In this document: positions 28,654-37,326 of the stretch, piece after piece
Position numbering within the stretch: position 1 is the first letter of the stretch
How the letters are laid out: every line of letters starts with the position of its first letter
Assembly (NCBI RefSeq): GCF_007846095.1
Contig: NZ_VOEI01000004.1
Span: forward strand, 310,001-374,000
Direction: 5' to 3'
DNA length: 64,000 nt
From: Mucilaginibacter achroorhodeus
GTDB taxonomy: Bacteria > Bacteroidota > Bacteroidia > Sphingobacteriales > Sphingobacteriaceae
Position numbers and translations under genes: made by a program
The notes under the pieces: generated by a model
The model's input: the letters and a program-made list of their open reading frames with translations, nothing else
Databases searched by the model: none
Told to the model about the DNA's origin: nothing

Positions 28654-29043
28654 ATGTCACAATACGTCATTCCGCTCAAGTACCGTAAGATGGAGAACCT
28701 CCATATCGTGTTCTGGCTTTTTAAGGATATTGGCTGGTGTATGATATGGAAGCCGCTTGGTATTATTATGATTGTCCCTACGTTGGTGATATCCATCTTG
28801 ATAGCCTGGCGCACAAGAGAGCTGATGTCTGAACTTTGCCATAACCTGGCTATTACCTTTTGGATAAGTGCTAACTCTTACTGGATGATAAGCGAGTTTA
28901 TGGGTTTTGATCACATTACCATTAGCGGATGGTTCACTTATAAGCATTTAGCCTTGATCCCATTTCTGCTTGGTGTTTTTTGCCTGGCATTTTATTATGC
29001 CATCTGGCAGCCTCGCCATCCGGATGAAATAGAGACGATGTGA
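28654..29043 (+). CDS. Small membrane protein, unknown function
   Basis: 129 residues from ATG 28654; a longer frame starting at 28615 would overlap the preceding gene. The sequence has about three hydrophobic helices (LGIIMIVPTLVISILIAW, NLAITFWISANSYWMI, LIPFLLGVFCLAFYYAIW) and a positively charged N terminus. No motif is recognised. It could be co-transcribed with the epimerase-like gene 22 nt upstream. Confidence 0.6.
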   Translation: MSQYVIPLKYRKMENLHIVFWLFKDIGWCMIWKPLGIIMIVPTLVISILIAWRTRELMSELCHNLAITFWISANSYWMISEFMGFDHITISGWFTYKHLALIPFLLGVFCLAFYYAIWQPRHPDEIETM

Positions 29044-29099
29044 GTAGATGTTATTTGTGTTTGTAGAGCGGGGAAACGAGAGCCGGAGCGGGCTTCGTT

Positions 29100-29492
29100 T
29101 TACACAATATTAAAAGGATTATTCCTCAGATAAGCAAGTTTACTTTGAAACATCGTAGCCATTTTATTAGCGCGCCATTTGGCTTCCGCGGCTTTATCGC
29201 CGCTAAATAGTTCATCAACTGTTCTTGTAAATAGAGCCAGCCATTGGTTAAAGTGCTTTTCATCGATAGGCAACTGCGCGTGAGGCGGGAATGGGCGACC
29301 GCCATAAGTGTATTCTTCCAGCAGAACGGTTTGCCAAAAGCGGTACATCTTATCCAAATGCTCGGGCCAGTTATCTTTTATCCGCTCGTTAAAAATGAGC
29401 TCTAACAGATCATCTTTTTGGATCCGCTCGTAAAAGGTATCAACCAAAAGTTTGATATCTATAAGCGATAAAATATCCTCCTTGCCTTGCAT
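29100..29492 (-). CDS. Group III truncated haemoglobin
   Basis: 130 residues. The layout fits a 2-on-2 globin of group III: LLVDTFYERIQKDDLL (B helix region), MYRFWQTVLLEEYTYGGRPFPPHAQL with the proximal region after FPPHAQLPI, HFNQWLALF (His in the F-helix context) and the final W at AKWRANKMA. Such proteins bind haem and react with O2, NO or peroxide in the cytoplasm. It is encoded alone. Confidence 0.88.
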   Translation of the reverse strand: MQGKEDILSLIDIKLLVDTFYERIQKDDLLELIFNERIKDNWPEHLDKMYRFWQTVLLEEYTYGGRPFPPHAQLPIDEKHFNQWLALFTRTVDELFSGDKAAEAKWRANKMATMFQSKLAYLRNNPFNIV

Positions 29493-29564
29493 GCACCAAA
29501 GTTAAGGATTAGTAGTTGCCAAAAATGTGACGGCTGTCACAAACATTCCATAAAAGCCCTGATC

Positions 29565-30308
29565 TTATAGTTTTTTGATCTCAACATTTCTGAACCAAAC
29601 ATCTGCGCCGTGGTCTTGTAACGCGATATGGCCTTTCTTGAAGGTGCCGAAACCCGGCCATTCCTTAAATTTGCTTGCCGCTATCATCTTCTTCCAATTG
29701 TCATCCCACATGTTGGTAGATAATACTTTCTCATCGTTAACCAGGATTTCCAGTTTGCCATCATTGGCTATCACTTCGGTTTTGTTCCATTCGCCCGCTG
29801 GTTTAACTACCTCTTTTGAAATCGACATCAGATCGTACAGATCGCCTGCACGATGCTTGATCAGTTTGCCGTCCTCATTTTCTTTATTGTCAGCTATTTG
29901 TGTTTCCGGGCCGGTTTGCCATGGATATTTGTATTTGGTAGTATCTTCATGCACGTAAAACATGATACCGCTGTTACCCGCACGCGATATTTTCCATTCT
30001 ACCTTAAGGTCAAAGTTCTCATACTCTTCATTGGTGATAATGTCGCCGCCGCCGTTGGTTTGCCAATCAGCTTTTTTAGAAGCATCAAGGTGCAACACGC
30101 CACCTTTTAGCTGCCACGCTTTTCCCACGCCCGTTTTACCGTAGGTGTGCCAGTTGCTCATGGTGCTATCGGTAAGTAAAGGCTCAAATGCGGTTTTGGT
30201 GGTGTCTGCTTTGACCTCTACTGTTGTATCACCTGCGGTTTTCTTATCTGCGGATTGACAGGCAGCCAATGCCATTATTGCAATTGATAAGTAGGCTAAT
30301 TTTTTCAT
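29565..30308 (-). CDS. DUF1080 lipoprotein, predicted 3-keto-glycoside hydrolase (copy 2)
   Basis: 247 residues with a lipoprotein signal ending LAAC (Cys16). The DUF1080 jelly roll is clear: YENFDLKVEWKISRAGNSG, IMFYVHEDTTKY, and IALQDHGADVWFRNVEI at the C terminus. It lies 12 nt downstream of a GMC dehydrogenase gene on the same strand, the same gene pairing implied in the 8.6-24 kb block. The predicted role is hydrolysis of 3-keto-glycosides at the cell surface or in the periplasm. Confidence 0.92.
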   Translation of the reverse strand: MKKLAYLSIAIMALAACQSADKKTAGDTTVEVKADTTKTAFEPLLTDSTMSNWHTYGKTGVGKAWQLKGGVLHLDASKKADWQTNGGGDIITNEEYENFDLKVEWKISRAGNSGIMFYVHEDTTKYKYPWQTGPETQIADNKENEDGKLIKHRAGDLYDLMSISKEVVKPAGEWNKTEVIANDGKLEILVNDEKVLSTNMWDDNWKKMIAASKFKEWPGFGTFKKGHIALQDHGADVWFRNVEIKKL

Positions 30309-30320
30309 GTGAGATAGATT

Positions 30321-32045
30321 TTAAAGTTTACCTGCTTTAACCTGCTCTGCAGCATAGTTAGTTGCGCGTGCTGTTAATGCCATGTATAAAATTGAAGGAC
30401 TTTGATTACCGGTACTGGTCATACAGGCCCCATCGGTAACAAAAACGTTTTGGCAAAGGTGCAACTGGTTCCATTGGTTTAGCAGTGAGGTTTTGGGATC
30501 TTTACCCATGCGTACGCCACCCATCTCGTGAATATCCAGGCCTGGTGCCTGCTTGTTGTTATTTGTTTCGATGTTTTTTACGCCGGCTTTCTCGAACATC
30601 GCGGCTGTCTCTTTTAGGAAATCATCCGTCATTTTATCATCGTTAGGGTGGTAGGCGACTGAAGTAACCAATAGCGGAATACCCCACTGGTCTTTTTCGG
30701 TATCGCTTAAACGAACGTGATTTTCTTCGACGGGTACAGTTTCGCCCTGTAGATAAGCGAATACATGCCAGCCGCCGGGTTCAGACAGGTTGTCTTTATA
30801 AGCGGAGCCAATGTGTTCACCCGGGATATCTTTTGCATGCTGATCGCGATAGGCATTCAGGAAGGTAGTATAGCCGCCGTAATAATCCGTCTCGCGTTTA
30901 TGTAGGTTTTTGTAATTCACTAATATCAGGTCGGTAGGATTGCGGCCGAAATAGTATTTATCCTCATAACCGTCCAGAGTGCCGCTTACCGATGCACGGT
31001 AATTATGAAATGCAACATATTTGCCCAACAACCCATTATCGTTACCTAACCCATTGGGAAAACGTTTTGACTTTGAATTAAGGAGGATGAGATTAGTATT
31101 CAGTGCTGAGGCGTTCATAAATATCACCTTTGCTTTGAAGTCAATGGTCTCTTTGGTTTGGGCATCTATCACCCTTACACCAGATGCTTTGCCTGTTTGC
31201 TCGTCATAAATAATAGAATGAACAACAGAGTGCGGACGTATAGTTAAATTCCCGGTTTTGGCCGCCCAGGGCAGGGTAGAGCTTACCGAACTGAAATAAC
31301 CGCCAAAAGGACAGCCACGCATACACATATTACGCGCCTGGCACTTACCCCGGCCCTGATCCAGGTGGATCTGTTTAGGCTCGGTTAGATGCGCCCAACG
31401 GGCATGCACCAAATGCCTGTTAAAGTTTTGCTTGATGTTGTCTCGCATAAATTTTAGCGGCGCACTCATTTCAAACGGTGGTAAAAATTCACCATCAGGC
31501 ATTGCCTCTAAGCCGTCTTTATTTCCGCAGATTCCAATGAATTTTTCAACGTGAGAATACCATGGGTCTACATCTTTGTAGCCGATAGGCCACTCAATAC
31601 CGTACCCAAAACGATGTGGGGCGGTAAATTCAAAATCGCTCCAGCGTTGCGTAGCGCGGCCCCAAGTAAGCGACTTACCTCCAACCTGGTACCCACGGAT
31701 CCAGTCAAAGGGCTTTTCCTGTACATAAGGATGGTCTGCATCTTTGATGAAAAAGTGGTCGCAATCGTCGCCATAGCCGGCAGCTTTGGTGATCAATGGA
31801 TTTTCTTTAAGCTGTTTCAAACTTACCCGGCCGCGGTATGGAAACTCCCATGGCGCTTTCGTAGCAGTAGGATAATCCTTAATGTGTTTAACATCCCTGC
31901 CGCGTTCTAACACCAGCGTTTTGAGGCCTTTTTCGCAAAGTTCTTTTGCAGCCCATCCACCACTAATTCCGGATCCAATAACTATAGCATCGAAAGTTTG
32001 CGCAGCAGAAGTTGCCGCAGTATTTTCAGGCGTATCAGTAAGCAT
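30321..32045 (-). CDS. GMC-family FAD-dependent dehydrogenase, copy 3 with altered active site
   Basis: 574 residues, homologous over its length to the GMC proteins encoded at 11708 and 13612 (AIVIGSGISGGWAAKEL; CQARNMCMRGCPFGGYF). The catalytic His is kept (His506, HEMGGVRMG). The position equivalent to the catalytic Asn (Asn546 in copy 1, CQNPS) reads NQSPS, so Ser549 stands there instead of Asn. No signal peptide is present and no subunit-3 gene lies beside it. It may still be an oxidase or dehydrogenase with changed chemistry, or may borrow a subunit-3 protein from the other block. It forms an operon with DUF1080 copy 2. Confidence 0.9.
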   Translation of the reverse strand: MLTDTPENTAATSAAQTFDAIVIGSGISGGWAAKELCEKGLKTLVLERGRDVKHIKDYPTATKAPWEFPYRGRVSLKQLKENPLITKAAGYGDDCDHFFIKDADHPYVQEKPFDWIRGYQVGGKSLTWGRATQRWSDFEFTAPHRFGYGIEWPIGYKDVDPWYSHVEKFIGICGNKDGLEAMPDGEFLPPFEMSAPLKFMRDNIKQNFNRHLVHARWAHLTEPKQIHLDQGRGKCQARNMCMRGCPFGGYFSSVSSTLPWAAKTGNLTIRPHSVVHSIIYDEQTGKASGVRVIDAQTKETIDFKAKVIFMNASALNTNLILLNSKSKRFPNGLGNDNGLLGKYVAFHNYRASVSGTLDGYEDKYYFGRNPTDLILVNYKNLHKRETDYYGGYTTFLNAYRDQHAKDIPGEHIGSAYKDNLSEPGGWHVFAYLQGETVPVEENHVRLSDTEKDQWGIPLLVTSVAYHPNDDKMTDDFLKETAAMFEKAGVKNIETNNNKQAPGLDIHEMGGVRMGKDPKTSLLNQWNQLHLCQNVFVTDGACMTSTGNQSPSILYMALTARATNYAAEQVKAGKL

Positions 32046-32461
32046 TTTGTAGTTTATAATTGGTAACTAAAGATGCGATTAAAAATCAAGAAGTACTAAT
32101 TACGTCACGCCGAATTTACATGGGCTGTGCTCCAAGCAAGTATTGCTATGCCCTTATACTTATAAACGCACAAGGCCAAAATTGCTTTGGTCGCTTTCGC
32201 CCGAAGCCTTTTTGCTGACGCGGGATAAAAGAAATGCACGGACAGAACGTAACCGAATAAGGCGACATAGTGTAACGTGCGGTAGCACAGGCATTGCTAA
32301 AGCATAGCCATTGTAGCGCGTTGCCGTGGTCGCGAGTTTTCTTTGGTTACTTTCTTTTGCGGAAAAAGAAAGTAACATCCACTAACAATCATACCACTCA
32401 CTGCCTTTCCTAACGAAGAACCGCCTTTGAGATTGCTTCGTACCTCGCAATGAAATGGTCC
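32046..32461. repeat. Gene-free 416-bp region with dispersed-repeat-like sequence
   Basis: No convincing gene lies here. A 72-codon minus frame (32160-32378) reads like translated repeat (SAKESNQRKLA), not like a protein. The sequence contains the word pair aaagaaagtaaccaaag/cttgc and, at about 32430-32453 on the minus strand, attgcgaggtacgaagcaatctc, a near-palindrome of the type scattered through Sphingobacteriaceae intergenic DNA. The promoter for the GMC/DUF1080 operon must lie near 32050-32100, but I see no clear boxes. Confidence 0.5.
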
Positions 32462-33193
32462 TTATACTTTTATCAACTTAGTTGCCACTTCCTCATCCAA
32501 CAAAACAACCGCGTTATCCAGTGTTTGCAGGATAGATGCGGGCACAGCTGTACTTACTTCGCCTTGCAGGCTTTTGGCAATAATATCAGCTTTTTTAGCG
32601 CCCGAGGCAATTAATATGGCTTTGCCGGCTTCTGCCAGGTGCTGTAAGCCCAATGTAATGCCACCGGTTAAAGGCGTGGCTTTATCGAAATATTTCTGAC
32701 CAACCTCAACAGTTACCGGATCCAGTTCTGAACGGTGTGCGTAGAGGTTAAATGGTGTGCCGGGCTCATTTAAACCAAGGTGGCCGTTCATACCTATACC
32801 CACCATCATCACATCAATACCGCCTTTGGAAGCGATAAAGCCATTTATACGATCACACTCGGCTTCAAGGTCATCAGCTTTGGCGTTAAATAAGGTGACA
32901 TTGGTAAGCTTCGTGTTTAGCTTATCGAAAAAAGTATTTTTGAGATAGTATTTGCAGCTTCCTTTATCATTCTCATCCATGCCTACCCATTCGTCAAGGC
33001 CAACGATAGAAGCTTTCGTCAGATCTATGCGGCCATCATTAGCCCAGCTAACCAAATAATTTAGGGTTCCTGTTGGAGAATCGCCTGAAGGAAAAACTAA
33101 TACCGAATCCGGTTTTACTGCCAATTGCGTCGCAACCAGTTCGGCTGCTGCTTTTGACATTTCGTCGTAATTGCTATATACTTTAACTTTCAT
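32462..33193 (-). CDS. Glucosamine/galactosamine-6-phosphate deaminase-isomerase-like protein (NagB fold)
   Basis: 243 residues in the NagB/6-phosphogluconolactonase family. Family motifs: VFPSGDSPTGT (phosphate loop), VGLDEWVGM, and GIGMNGHLGLNEPG, followed by ASGAKKADIIAKSL near the C terminus. The GLDEW and NGHLGLNEP forms point to amino-sugar-6-phosphate isomerases rather than the lactonase. The reaction would be conversion of an amino-sugar phosphate to a keto-sugar phosphate plus ammonia. It ends an operon with a Gfo/Idh/MocA protein and an SGNH esterase. Confidence 0.88.
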   Translation of the reverse strand: MKVKVYSNYDEMSKAAAELVATQLAVKPDSVLVFPSGDSPTGTLNYLVSWANDGRIDLTKASIVGLDEWVGMDENDKGSCKYYLKNTFFDKLNTKLTNVTLFNAKADDLEAECDRINGFIASKGGIDVMMVGIGMNGHLGLNEPGTPFNLYAHRSELDPVTVEVGQKYFDKATPLTGGITLGLQHLAEAGKAILIASGAKKADIIAKSLQGEVSTAVPASILQTLDNAVVLLDEEVATKLIKV

Positions 33194-33199
33194 TTTTTG

Positions 33200-34291
33200 T
33201 TAGTCATGTTTAGGGTTTAACCAAAGATCTATCGGCTTTTCTACTTTGGCATAGTAGGGCAACGCTACCTTTTTCCCTAATCCGGCAGATGCATAAGCTG
33301 CATAAATAATTTCCAGCACTGCTCGGCCATCCTCGCCGGTAACAATAGGGGTTTTGTCTTTCCGAACGCACTCGATAAAGTGTTTCAACTCCTGCGGGTA
33401 ACCCTGGTTAAATGCTTCCTCAAAGATGGTAAATGTCCAACCGGCAGAACTATCCACTTTTTCCATGGCATAACCATAGCCATCTTTGCTGTATGTAAGC
33501 GCAGAATTACCCATAAAAAGATCGGCATATACCACACCGCCGGTGCCGTATATTTCGCAACGGTCGTCCATGCCGCCATGCTTGGCCCAGCTGCTTTCCG
33601 CAACGCAGGTAACGCCGTTCTCAAACTCCACTATCACTACCGCATTGTCTTCGCCTTTTGTGCGGCCTTTATGTAAAACGGTACTCATGGTGGCGTAAAC
33701 ATCTTTCACCCTGGCATAATTCAACACCCAGCGAAACCAGCCTAAAGCGTGGCAACCCATATCCATTAGTACACCACCGCCGGCCAGGTCAATATCATAA
33801 AACCAATCAGTATGCGGGCCGGAGTGTTTCTCGGCTTGCTTTAGCATGTACACTTCGCCAACGGCACCCTCAGTAACCAAACTGCGGGCACGCTCGTATT
33901 TCGGCGCAAAGCAAAGCTCTTCTGCATACATCAGTTTTACGTTATTCTCTTTGCAAACCGCTATCATTTCATCGGCTTGTTCAATGGTAACGGCCAATGG
34001 TTTTTCTATAATGATATGCTTTTTGGCTTTTGCTGCTTTAATGCAAACCTCGGCGTGCAGGTAATTGGGTACGCAAATGTCGATCACTTCGGCATCGGTT
34101 TCGGCCAGTAGCTGGTCAACATCATTGAACCAGGTTGCGATATGATATTTCTCGGCAAAGGCCTTAGCTTTATCCAGGTTACGGGCATAAACGGCTACAA
34201 CCTCGGCCTCCGGCACAAAGCGGTGGTACGATTCCAGGTGAATGTCTGAGATAAAGCCTGCGCCAATGATGGCTACTTTAGTTCTGTTCAT
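33200..34291 (-). CDS. Gfo/Idh/MocA-family oxidoreductase, cytoplasmic
   Basis: 363 residues. NAD(P) site VAIIGAGFISDIHLESYHR, EKP motif HIIIEKPLAVT, substrate-site region GGGVLMDMGCHALGWFRWV with the conserved His. No signal peptide. It sits 6 nt upstream of the NagB-like gene and 10 nt downstream of an esterase gene, so the three are one operon. A sugar or amino-sugar substrate is likely; identity unknown. Confidence 0.92.
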   Translation of the reverse strand: MNRTKVAIIGAGFISDIHLESYHRFVPEAEVVAVYARNLDKAKAFAEKYHIATWFNDVDQLLAETDAEVIDICVPNYLHAEVCIKAAKAKKHIIIEKPLAVTIEQADEMIAVCKENNVKLMYAEELCFAPKYERARSLVTEGAVGEVYMLKQAEKHSGPHTDWFYDIDLAGGGVLMDMGCHALGWFRWVLNYARVKDVYATMSTVLHKGRTKGEDNAVVIVEFENGVTCVAESSWAKHGGMDDRCEIYGTGGVVYADLFMGNSALTYSKDGYGYAMEKVDSSAGWTFTIFEEAFNQGYPQELKHFIECVRKDKTPIVTGEDGRAVLEIIYAAYASAGLGKKVALPYYAKVEKPIDLWLNPKHD

Positions 34292-34301
34292 AAGTAAGAT
34301 G

Positions 34302-34988
34302 TTATAAATAGTTCATTTTTTTGAGATATGCCACCCAAACCTTGTAGGCATCCTGATTAAGGTGCAAACCTTCAAGCGTATAACGGTTATCAAGCAACCC
34401 GTTTTTATCGGTAAAAAGCGGTGCTAAATTAACCCATGTAAAATTAAGTTCTTTTGCTTTCGCTTTCAGCAGGTTATTAACAACCGATACATGAGCGCCC
34501 TTATCATAGTGCTGCGGGAAATTAGCGTGGGTAGGATTTACCGGCAATGTACTCTGCACGTAAATATGTGTTTGGGGGCTTTTAGCGTGTACGCGTTTAA
34601 TGATCTTAAAATAGTTATCAGCAATAACCGCATCCGGGATATCTTTACCGATATCATTAATGCCAAACAAGATGAATAGCTTATTGGGCTGGCGTGCAAT
34701 GATATCATCCAAGCGTTTTAGTGCCCCGAAGGTAATATCGCCACCGATCCCACGATTAACGGTGGTTGTATCGCCGGTGAGACTTCCCCAGTTACCCATC
34801 TCGGTAATGCTATCGCCAAAGAATATGACGTTAGCCTTTTTTACCGGCTGGGCAGCAAATATTTTTAACCTATCGGTAGTATGGTCGGGAATAAAGGGTA
34901 TGGTATCAAACAGATTTTGATTTGTAGGCCGCTGCTGGGCCTTTGCAAAAACCGGGATGGCTAATAGCAGTAATAAAAACTTCTTCAT
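34302..34988 (-). CDS. Secreted SGNH/GDSL-family hydrolase
   Basis: 228 residues with a signal peptide (LLLLLAIPVFAKAQQ). SGNH blocks: FFGDSITEMGNW (Ser60 as nucleophile), Gly in GGDITFGALKR, GINDIGKD (Asn), and EGLHLNQDAY (catalytic Asp/His region, DxxH-like). Such enzymes are carbohydrate or platelet-activating-factor-type esterases, often removing acetyl groups from sugars. It is the first gene of the operon with the Gfo/Idh/MocA and NagB-like genes, which suggests deacetylation of an incoming sugar. Confidence 0.9.
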   Translation of the reverse strand: MKKFLLLLLAIPVFAKAQQRPTNQNLFDTIPFIPDHTTDRLKIFAAQPVKKANVIFFGDSITEMGNWGSLTGDTTTVNRGIGGDITFGALKRLDDIIARQPNKLFILFGINDIGKDIPDAVIADNYFKIIKRVHAKSPQTHIYVQSTLPVNPTHANFPQHYDKGAHVSVVNNLLKAKAKELNFTWVNLAPLFTDKNGLLDNRYTLEGLHLNQDAYKVWVAYLKKMNYL

Positions 34989-35319
34989 GAAAAAATAATT
35001 GGCAGCTAAATGTACAAAAAGCTGACCGCTGATTTTATTGATTTTGGGATTAAGATGATTTTTTACTCACCCCGCGGCACTTCGTGCGCGACCCTATCTT
35101 CGCTGCGCGAAAGAAGGTGAGGAAGAAAGAAGCTAAACCACCATGTCACTTCGAGCGAGCAGAAGGGTAGGGTAAAGCTTGGGGGCGACGAGAAATCTTC
35201 TACATTTACATTAGCAGGTGTAAGTATAGTATATAGAAGATCTTTCTACGGCGTAGTTCGTTCGAAATTACACTGTAGATAACGAGAGTATCCATTCCTG
35301 ACAAAATCTAAACAAATCT
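34989..35319. repeat. Gene-free region carrying two inverted-repeat elements
   Basis: About 330 bp without a gene. The first element (about 35069-35121) starts CTCACC and ends GGTGAG, with GC-rich inner arms (ttcgtgcgcg / tgcgcgaa). The second (35144-35273) has outer arms tgtcacttcgagcgagc and gttcgttcgaaattaca (about 13 of 17 pairs) and inner arms agaaatcttcta / tagaagatcttt. The second matches the 'cacttcgag..agaaatcttc' class of palindromic intergenic repeats known in this family. Neither has coding capacity. Confidence 0.6.
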
Positions 35320-35340
35320 AAATGTAATAATGTTGCATTT
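35320..35340. promoter_or_regulatory. Palindromic Fur/Zur-type operator before merC
   Basis: AAATGTAA-TAATG-TTGCATTT: two 8-nt half-sites with 7 of 8 complementary positions around a 5-nt centre. It resembles Fur-superfamily operators and lies 17 nt before the MerC start; a TATCTTTG (-7-like, TAnnTTTG) follows at 35346-35353. The second gene of the unit encodes a Fur-family repressor, so autoregulation by metal is likely. Inference from sequence pattern only. Confidence 0.5.
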
Positions 35341-35357
35341 ATATTTATCTTTGTAGC

Positions 35358-35795
35358 ATGTTATCACCCCGTAAAGCCTTAAAGCTGGACAATATTGGTA
35401 TGACCGCCTCTACACTTTGTGCTATACATTGTGCGGCGGTGCCGGTGTTTTTTACCAGTTTGCCTTTGTTAGGGTTGGAGTTTTTGGCTAACCCATGGGT
35501 GGAGTGGAGCATGATACTGTTTGCGCTGTTTATAGGCGTATGGTCTATAGGTGGGGAGTACAAGAACCATCGCAACGCTTTGCCTTTAGCAATGTTGGTT
35601 TTGGGTTTTATACTTGTTATTGGCGGTCATTTGTTAATACACAACTGGGTTGAAGCCGTAGTAGTGCCCGTTGGCGGCTTATTGATAGCCACCGCACATT
35701 TTATTAACTACAAACTGGCCGGTACATGCAATGCCGGCAACAGCTTCCTGCACCTTAAACACTCACACAAACACGATAATAAGCAAGCTGCTTAA
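35358..35795 (+). CDS. MerC-domain membrane protein
   Basis: 145 residues with four hydrophobic helices. The first helix carries ASTLCAIHCAAVP with the paired cysteines (Cys21, Cys25) seen in MerC mercury transporters; the C terminus is His-rich (HLKHSHKHDNK). No merA, merR or merP is nearby. In Bacteroidota MerC-like genes are often adjacent to Fur/Zur regulators, which points to zinc or another metal rather than mercury. If the -7 box at 35346 is real, the transcript would begin almost at this ATG; the next in-frame ATG is codon 15. Confidence 0.85.
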   Translation: MLSPRKALKLDNIGMTASTLCAIHCAAVPVFFTSLPLLGLEFLANPWVEWSMILFALFIGVWSIGGEYKNHRNALPLAMLVLGFILVIGGHLLIHNWVEAVVVPVGGLLIATAHFINYKLAGTCNAGNSFLHLKHSHKHDNKQAA

Positions 35796-35820
35796 CTGAA
35801 TTTTACCTAAATTTGGAGAA

Positions 35821-36270
35821 ATGGCACAGACTAAGAATTTTCGTTTTGAGGAACTGCTGGACAAGCACCATCTAAAAAAAACCGGTGCGCGTTTACGGGT
35901 GCTTTCTATGATGTATTCAAAAAACACGGCTACTTCGCAGCCCGATCTGGAGAGTGTGATGAGTGATATTGACCGCGTTACTCTTTACCGTATCCTTAAT
36001 GTGTTTGAAGAAAAAGGCATCATCCATAAGGTTTTCGATTTAAACGGTACAGCCAATTATGCCGTTTGCCACGCAGATTGTGGCGAAAATCATCATCATG
36101 ATGAGCACCTGCATTTTAACTGTACCAATTGTAAAAACGTTTACTGCCTTGATGATCTGCACATGCCACGTTTAAATTTACCGGAAGGCTTTAAGGCCGA
36201 TAGCTTTACGCTTTATGCATCGGGTTTGTGTCCCAAATGCAGTAAAAAAAGCGCTGCTACCATTAATTAA
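35821..36270 (+). CDS. Fur-family transcriptional repressor (Zur-like)
   Basis: 149 residues. The N-terminal winged helix includes LKKTGARLRVLSMM and DRVTLYRILNVFEEKGII. The C-terminal metal part has CHADCGENHHHDEHLHF followed by structural zinc pairs CTNC (Cys101, Cys104) and CPKC (Cys137, Cys140). This His-rich regulatory segment is typical of Zur. It would repress genes when zinc is bound, including its own unit through the palindrome at 35320. Zur rather than Fur or PerR is an inference. Confidence 0.9.
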   Translation: MAQTKNFRFEELLDKHHLKKTGARLRVLSMMYSKNTATSQPDLESVMSDIDRVTLYRILNVFEEKGIIHKVFDLNGTANYAVCHADCGENHHHDEHLHFNCTNCKNVYCLDDLHMPRLNLPEGFKADSFTLYASGLCPKCSKKSAATIN

Positions 36271-36348
36271 TGCAATACGGAGATTTCTTTTATTAATCCC
36301 TTTTACAATCTCGTCGTCAAAATCAACAATAGCAAACTTTTATTTGCG

Positions 36349-36380
36349 TTTGCAGTTTGATAGTGTGGCTGATAAATTTG
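36349..36380 (+). promoter_or_regulatory. Bacteroidota-type promoter before the amidase gene
   Basis: TTTG at 36349-36352 and TAAATTTG at 36373-36380 are separated by 20 nt; the -7 box matches TAnnTTTG exactly. The amidase start is 17 nt downstream. Confidence 0.6.
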
Positions 36381-36397
36381 TATTCCTGATTAATCTA

Positions 36398-37216
36398 ATG
36401 CGACAAAAATACACGAGGCTGATCTGTGGTGTCAGCGTTTTATGTTTATATATCCTGTTTTGTTCTTTTACCCCTGCAGATACTATTGTTACGGGAGGTT
36501 ATAAAATTAAGAACATTATCATTGATGCTGGCCACGGTGGTAAGGATGCCGGCGCCCGCGGACAGTATTCTTTTGAAAAGAACGTCACGCTTTCCATCGC
36601 CAAAAAGCTGGACGCTGCAATCCATGCTCAACTGCCAGATCTCACTACTGTACTTACGCGAAGCGATGATACTTTTATCGAACTTCGCCGGCGATCGACT
36701 ATTGCCAATCAGTCAAAAGGTAACCTTTTTATTTCCATCCATTGTAACTCATCTGCAGAGGGCACAGCTTATCGCGCGCACAAGCAAAGCGGGGTAATGG
36801 TGCTGGTTTATGGTTTGCATCGTGCCAAAGAGCAGGCAGAAGCCATGCGCGAGAACGCCTCTATTTTTGAAGAAAAGAACTACCAGCAAAATTACCAGGC
36901 ACTTGATGACAGCGACCCTGCTAATGCAATTATCCTGGATGCCTTTACTAAAAAATACCGCAAACAAAGCATTATGTTTGGCGATTACCTGATGCGGGAG
37001 TTCACCGATACTGACGGGCGTGCTGCATTAGGTGTACGCGAGCAGGGTGTTTACGTACTGGCTAACAGCGCTATGCCGTCCGTATTAATAGAAACCGGTT
37101 TTATCAATAACCCTGATGAAGAAGAATATCTGAACTCTGATGAGGGGCAAACGGCCATAGTGCAATCTATTATCCGCTCCATTACAACATACCGCAACGT
37201 GTTAAGTAGCAGGTAA
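36398..37216 (+). CDS. N-acetylmuramoyl-L-alanine amidase (Amidase_3)
   Basis: 272 residues from ATG 36398; the longer frame from 36215 overlaps the Fur gene and lacks a signal. The chosen start gives a signal or anchor (LICGVSVLCLYILFCSF). The zinc amidase fold shows IIIDAGHGGKDAG (His46), the Glu at SFEKNVTL (Glu60), FISIHCNS, and the C-terminal catalytic Glu in VLIETGFINN. It cleaves the amide between MurNAc and the stem peptide in the periplasm, in cell separation or wall turnover. A promoter lies just upstream and a terminator just downstream. Confidence 0.93.
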   Translation: MRQKYTRLICGVSVLCLYILFCSFTPADTIVTGGYKIKNIIIDAGHGGKDAGARGQYSFEKNVTLSIAKKLDAAIHAQLPDLTTVLTRSDDTFIELRRRSTIANQSKGNLFISIHCNSSAEGTAYRAHKQSGVMVLVYGLHRAKEQAEAMRENASIFEEKNYQQNYQALDDSDPANAIILDAFTKKYRKQSIMFGDYLMREFTDTDGRAALGVREQGVYVLANSAMPSVLIETGFINNPDEEEYLNSDEGQTAIVQSIIRSITTYRNVLSSR

Positions 37217-37285
37217 GCTATTAATATAAATTTCATTCTAAGTTATTAAGCTAATAAGCATTATTTTATATCTTGGGGTCTTGTT

Positions 37286-37306
37286 AAGCCTGTAAAAAGG
37301 CTTTTT
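37286..37306 (+). terminator. Short intrinsic terminator between amidase and ter operon
   Basis: AAGCCT (37286-37291) pairs with AGGCTT (37298-37303), 6-nt loop, followed by TTT. The 6-bp stem is modest. Confidence 0.55.
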
Positions 37307-37326
37307 ACTGACACCTATTAAATCTA

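Noticed and set aside
29044..29099. Terminator hairpin between the small membrane protein and truncated haemoglobin genes
   Set aside because: The possible stem (aaacga ... ttcgttt) needs a bulge and pairs weakly; not strong enough to list.
32160..32378. 72-codon minus-strand ORF
   Set aside because: The translation (SAKESNQRKLA and similar) is typical of translated intergenic repeats; no start signal or family, so it is treated as repeat.
35358..35795. Mercury-resistance locus
   Set aside because: Only MerC is present; no merA, merP, merT or merR. The Fur/Zur context favours another metal.
36215..36397. Extended amidase start overlapping the Fur gene
   Set aside because: It overlaps the end of the Fur coding region in another frame, lies upstream of a good promoter, and hides the signal peptide.
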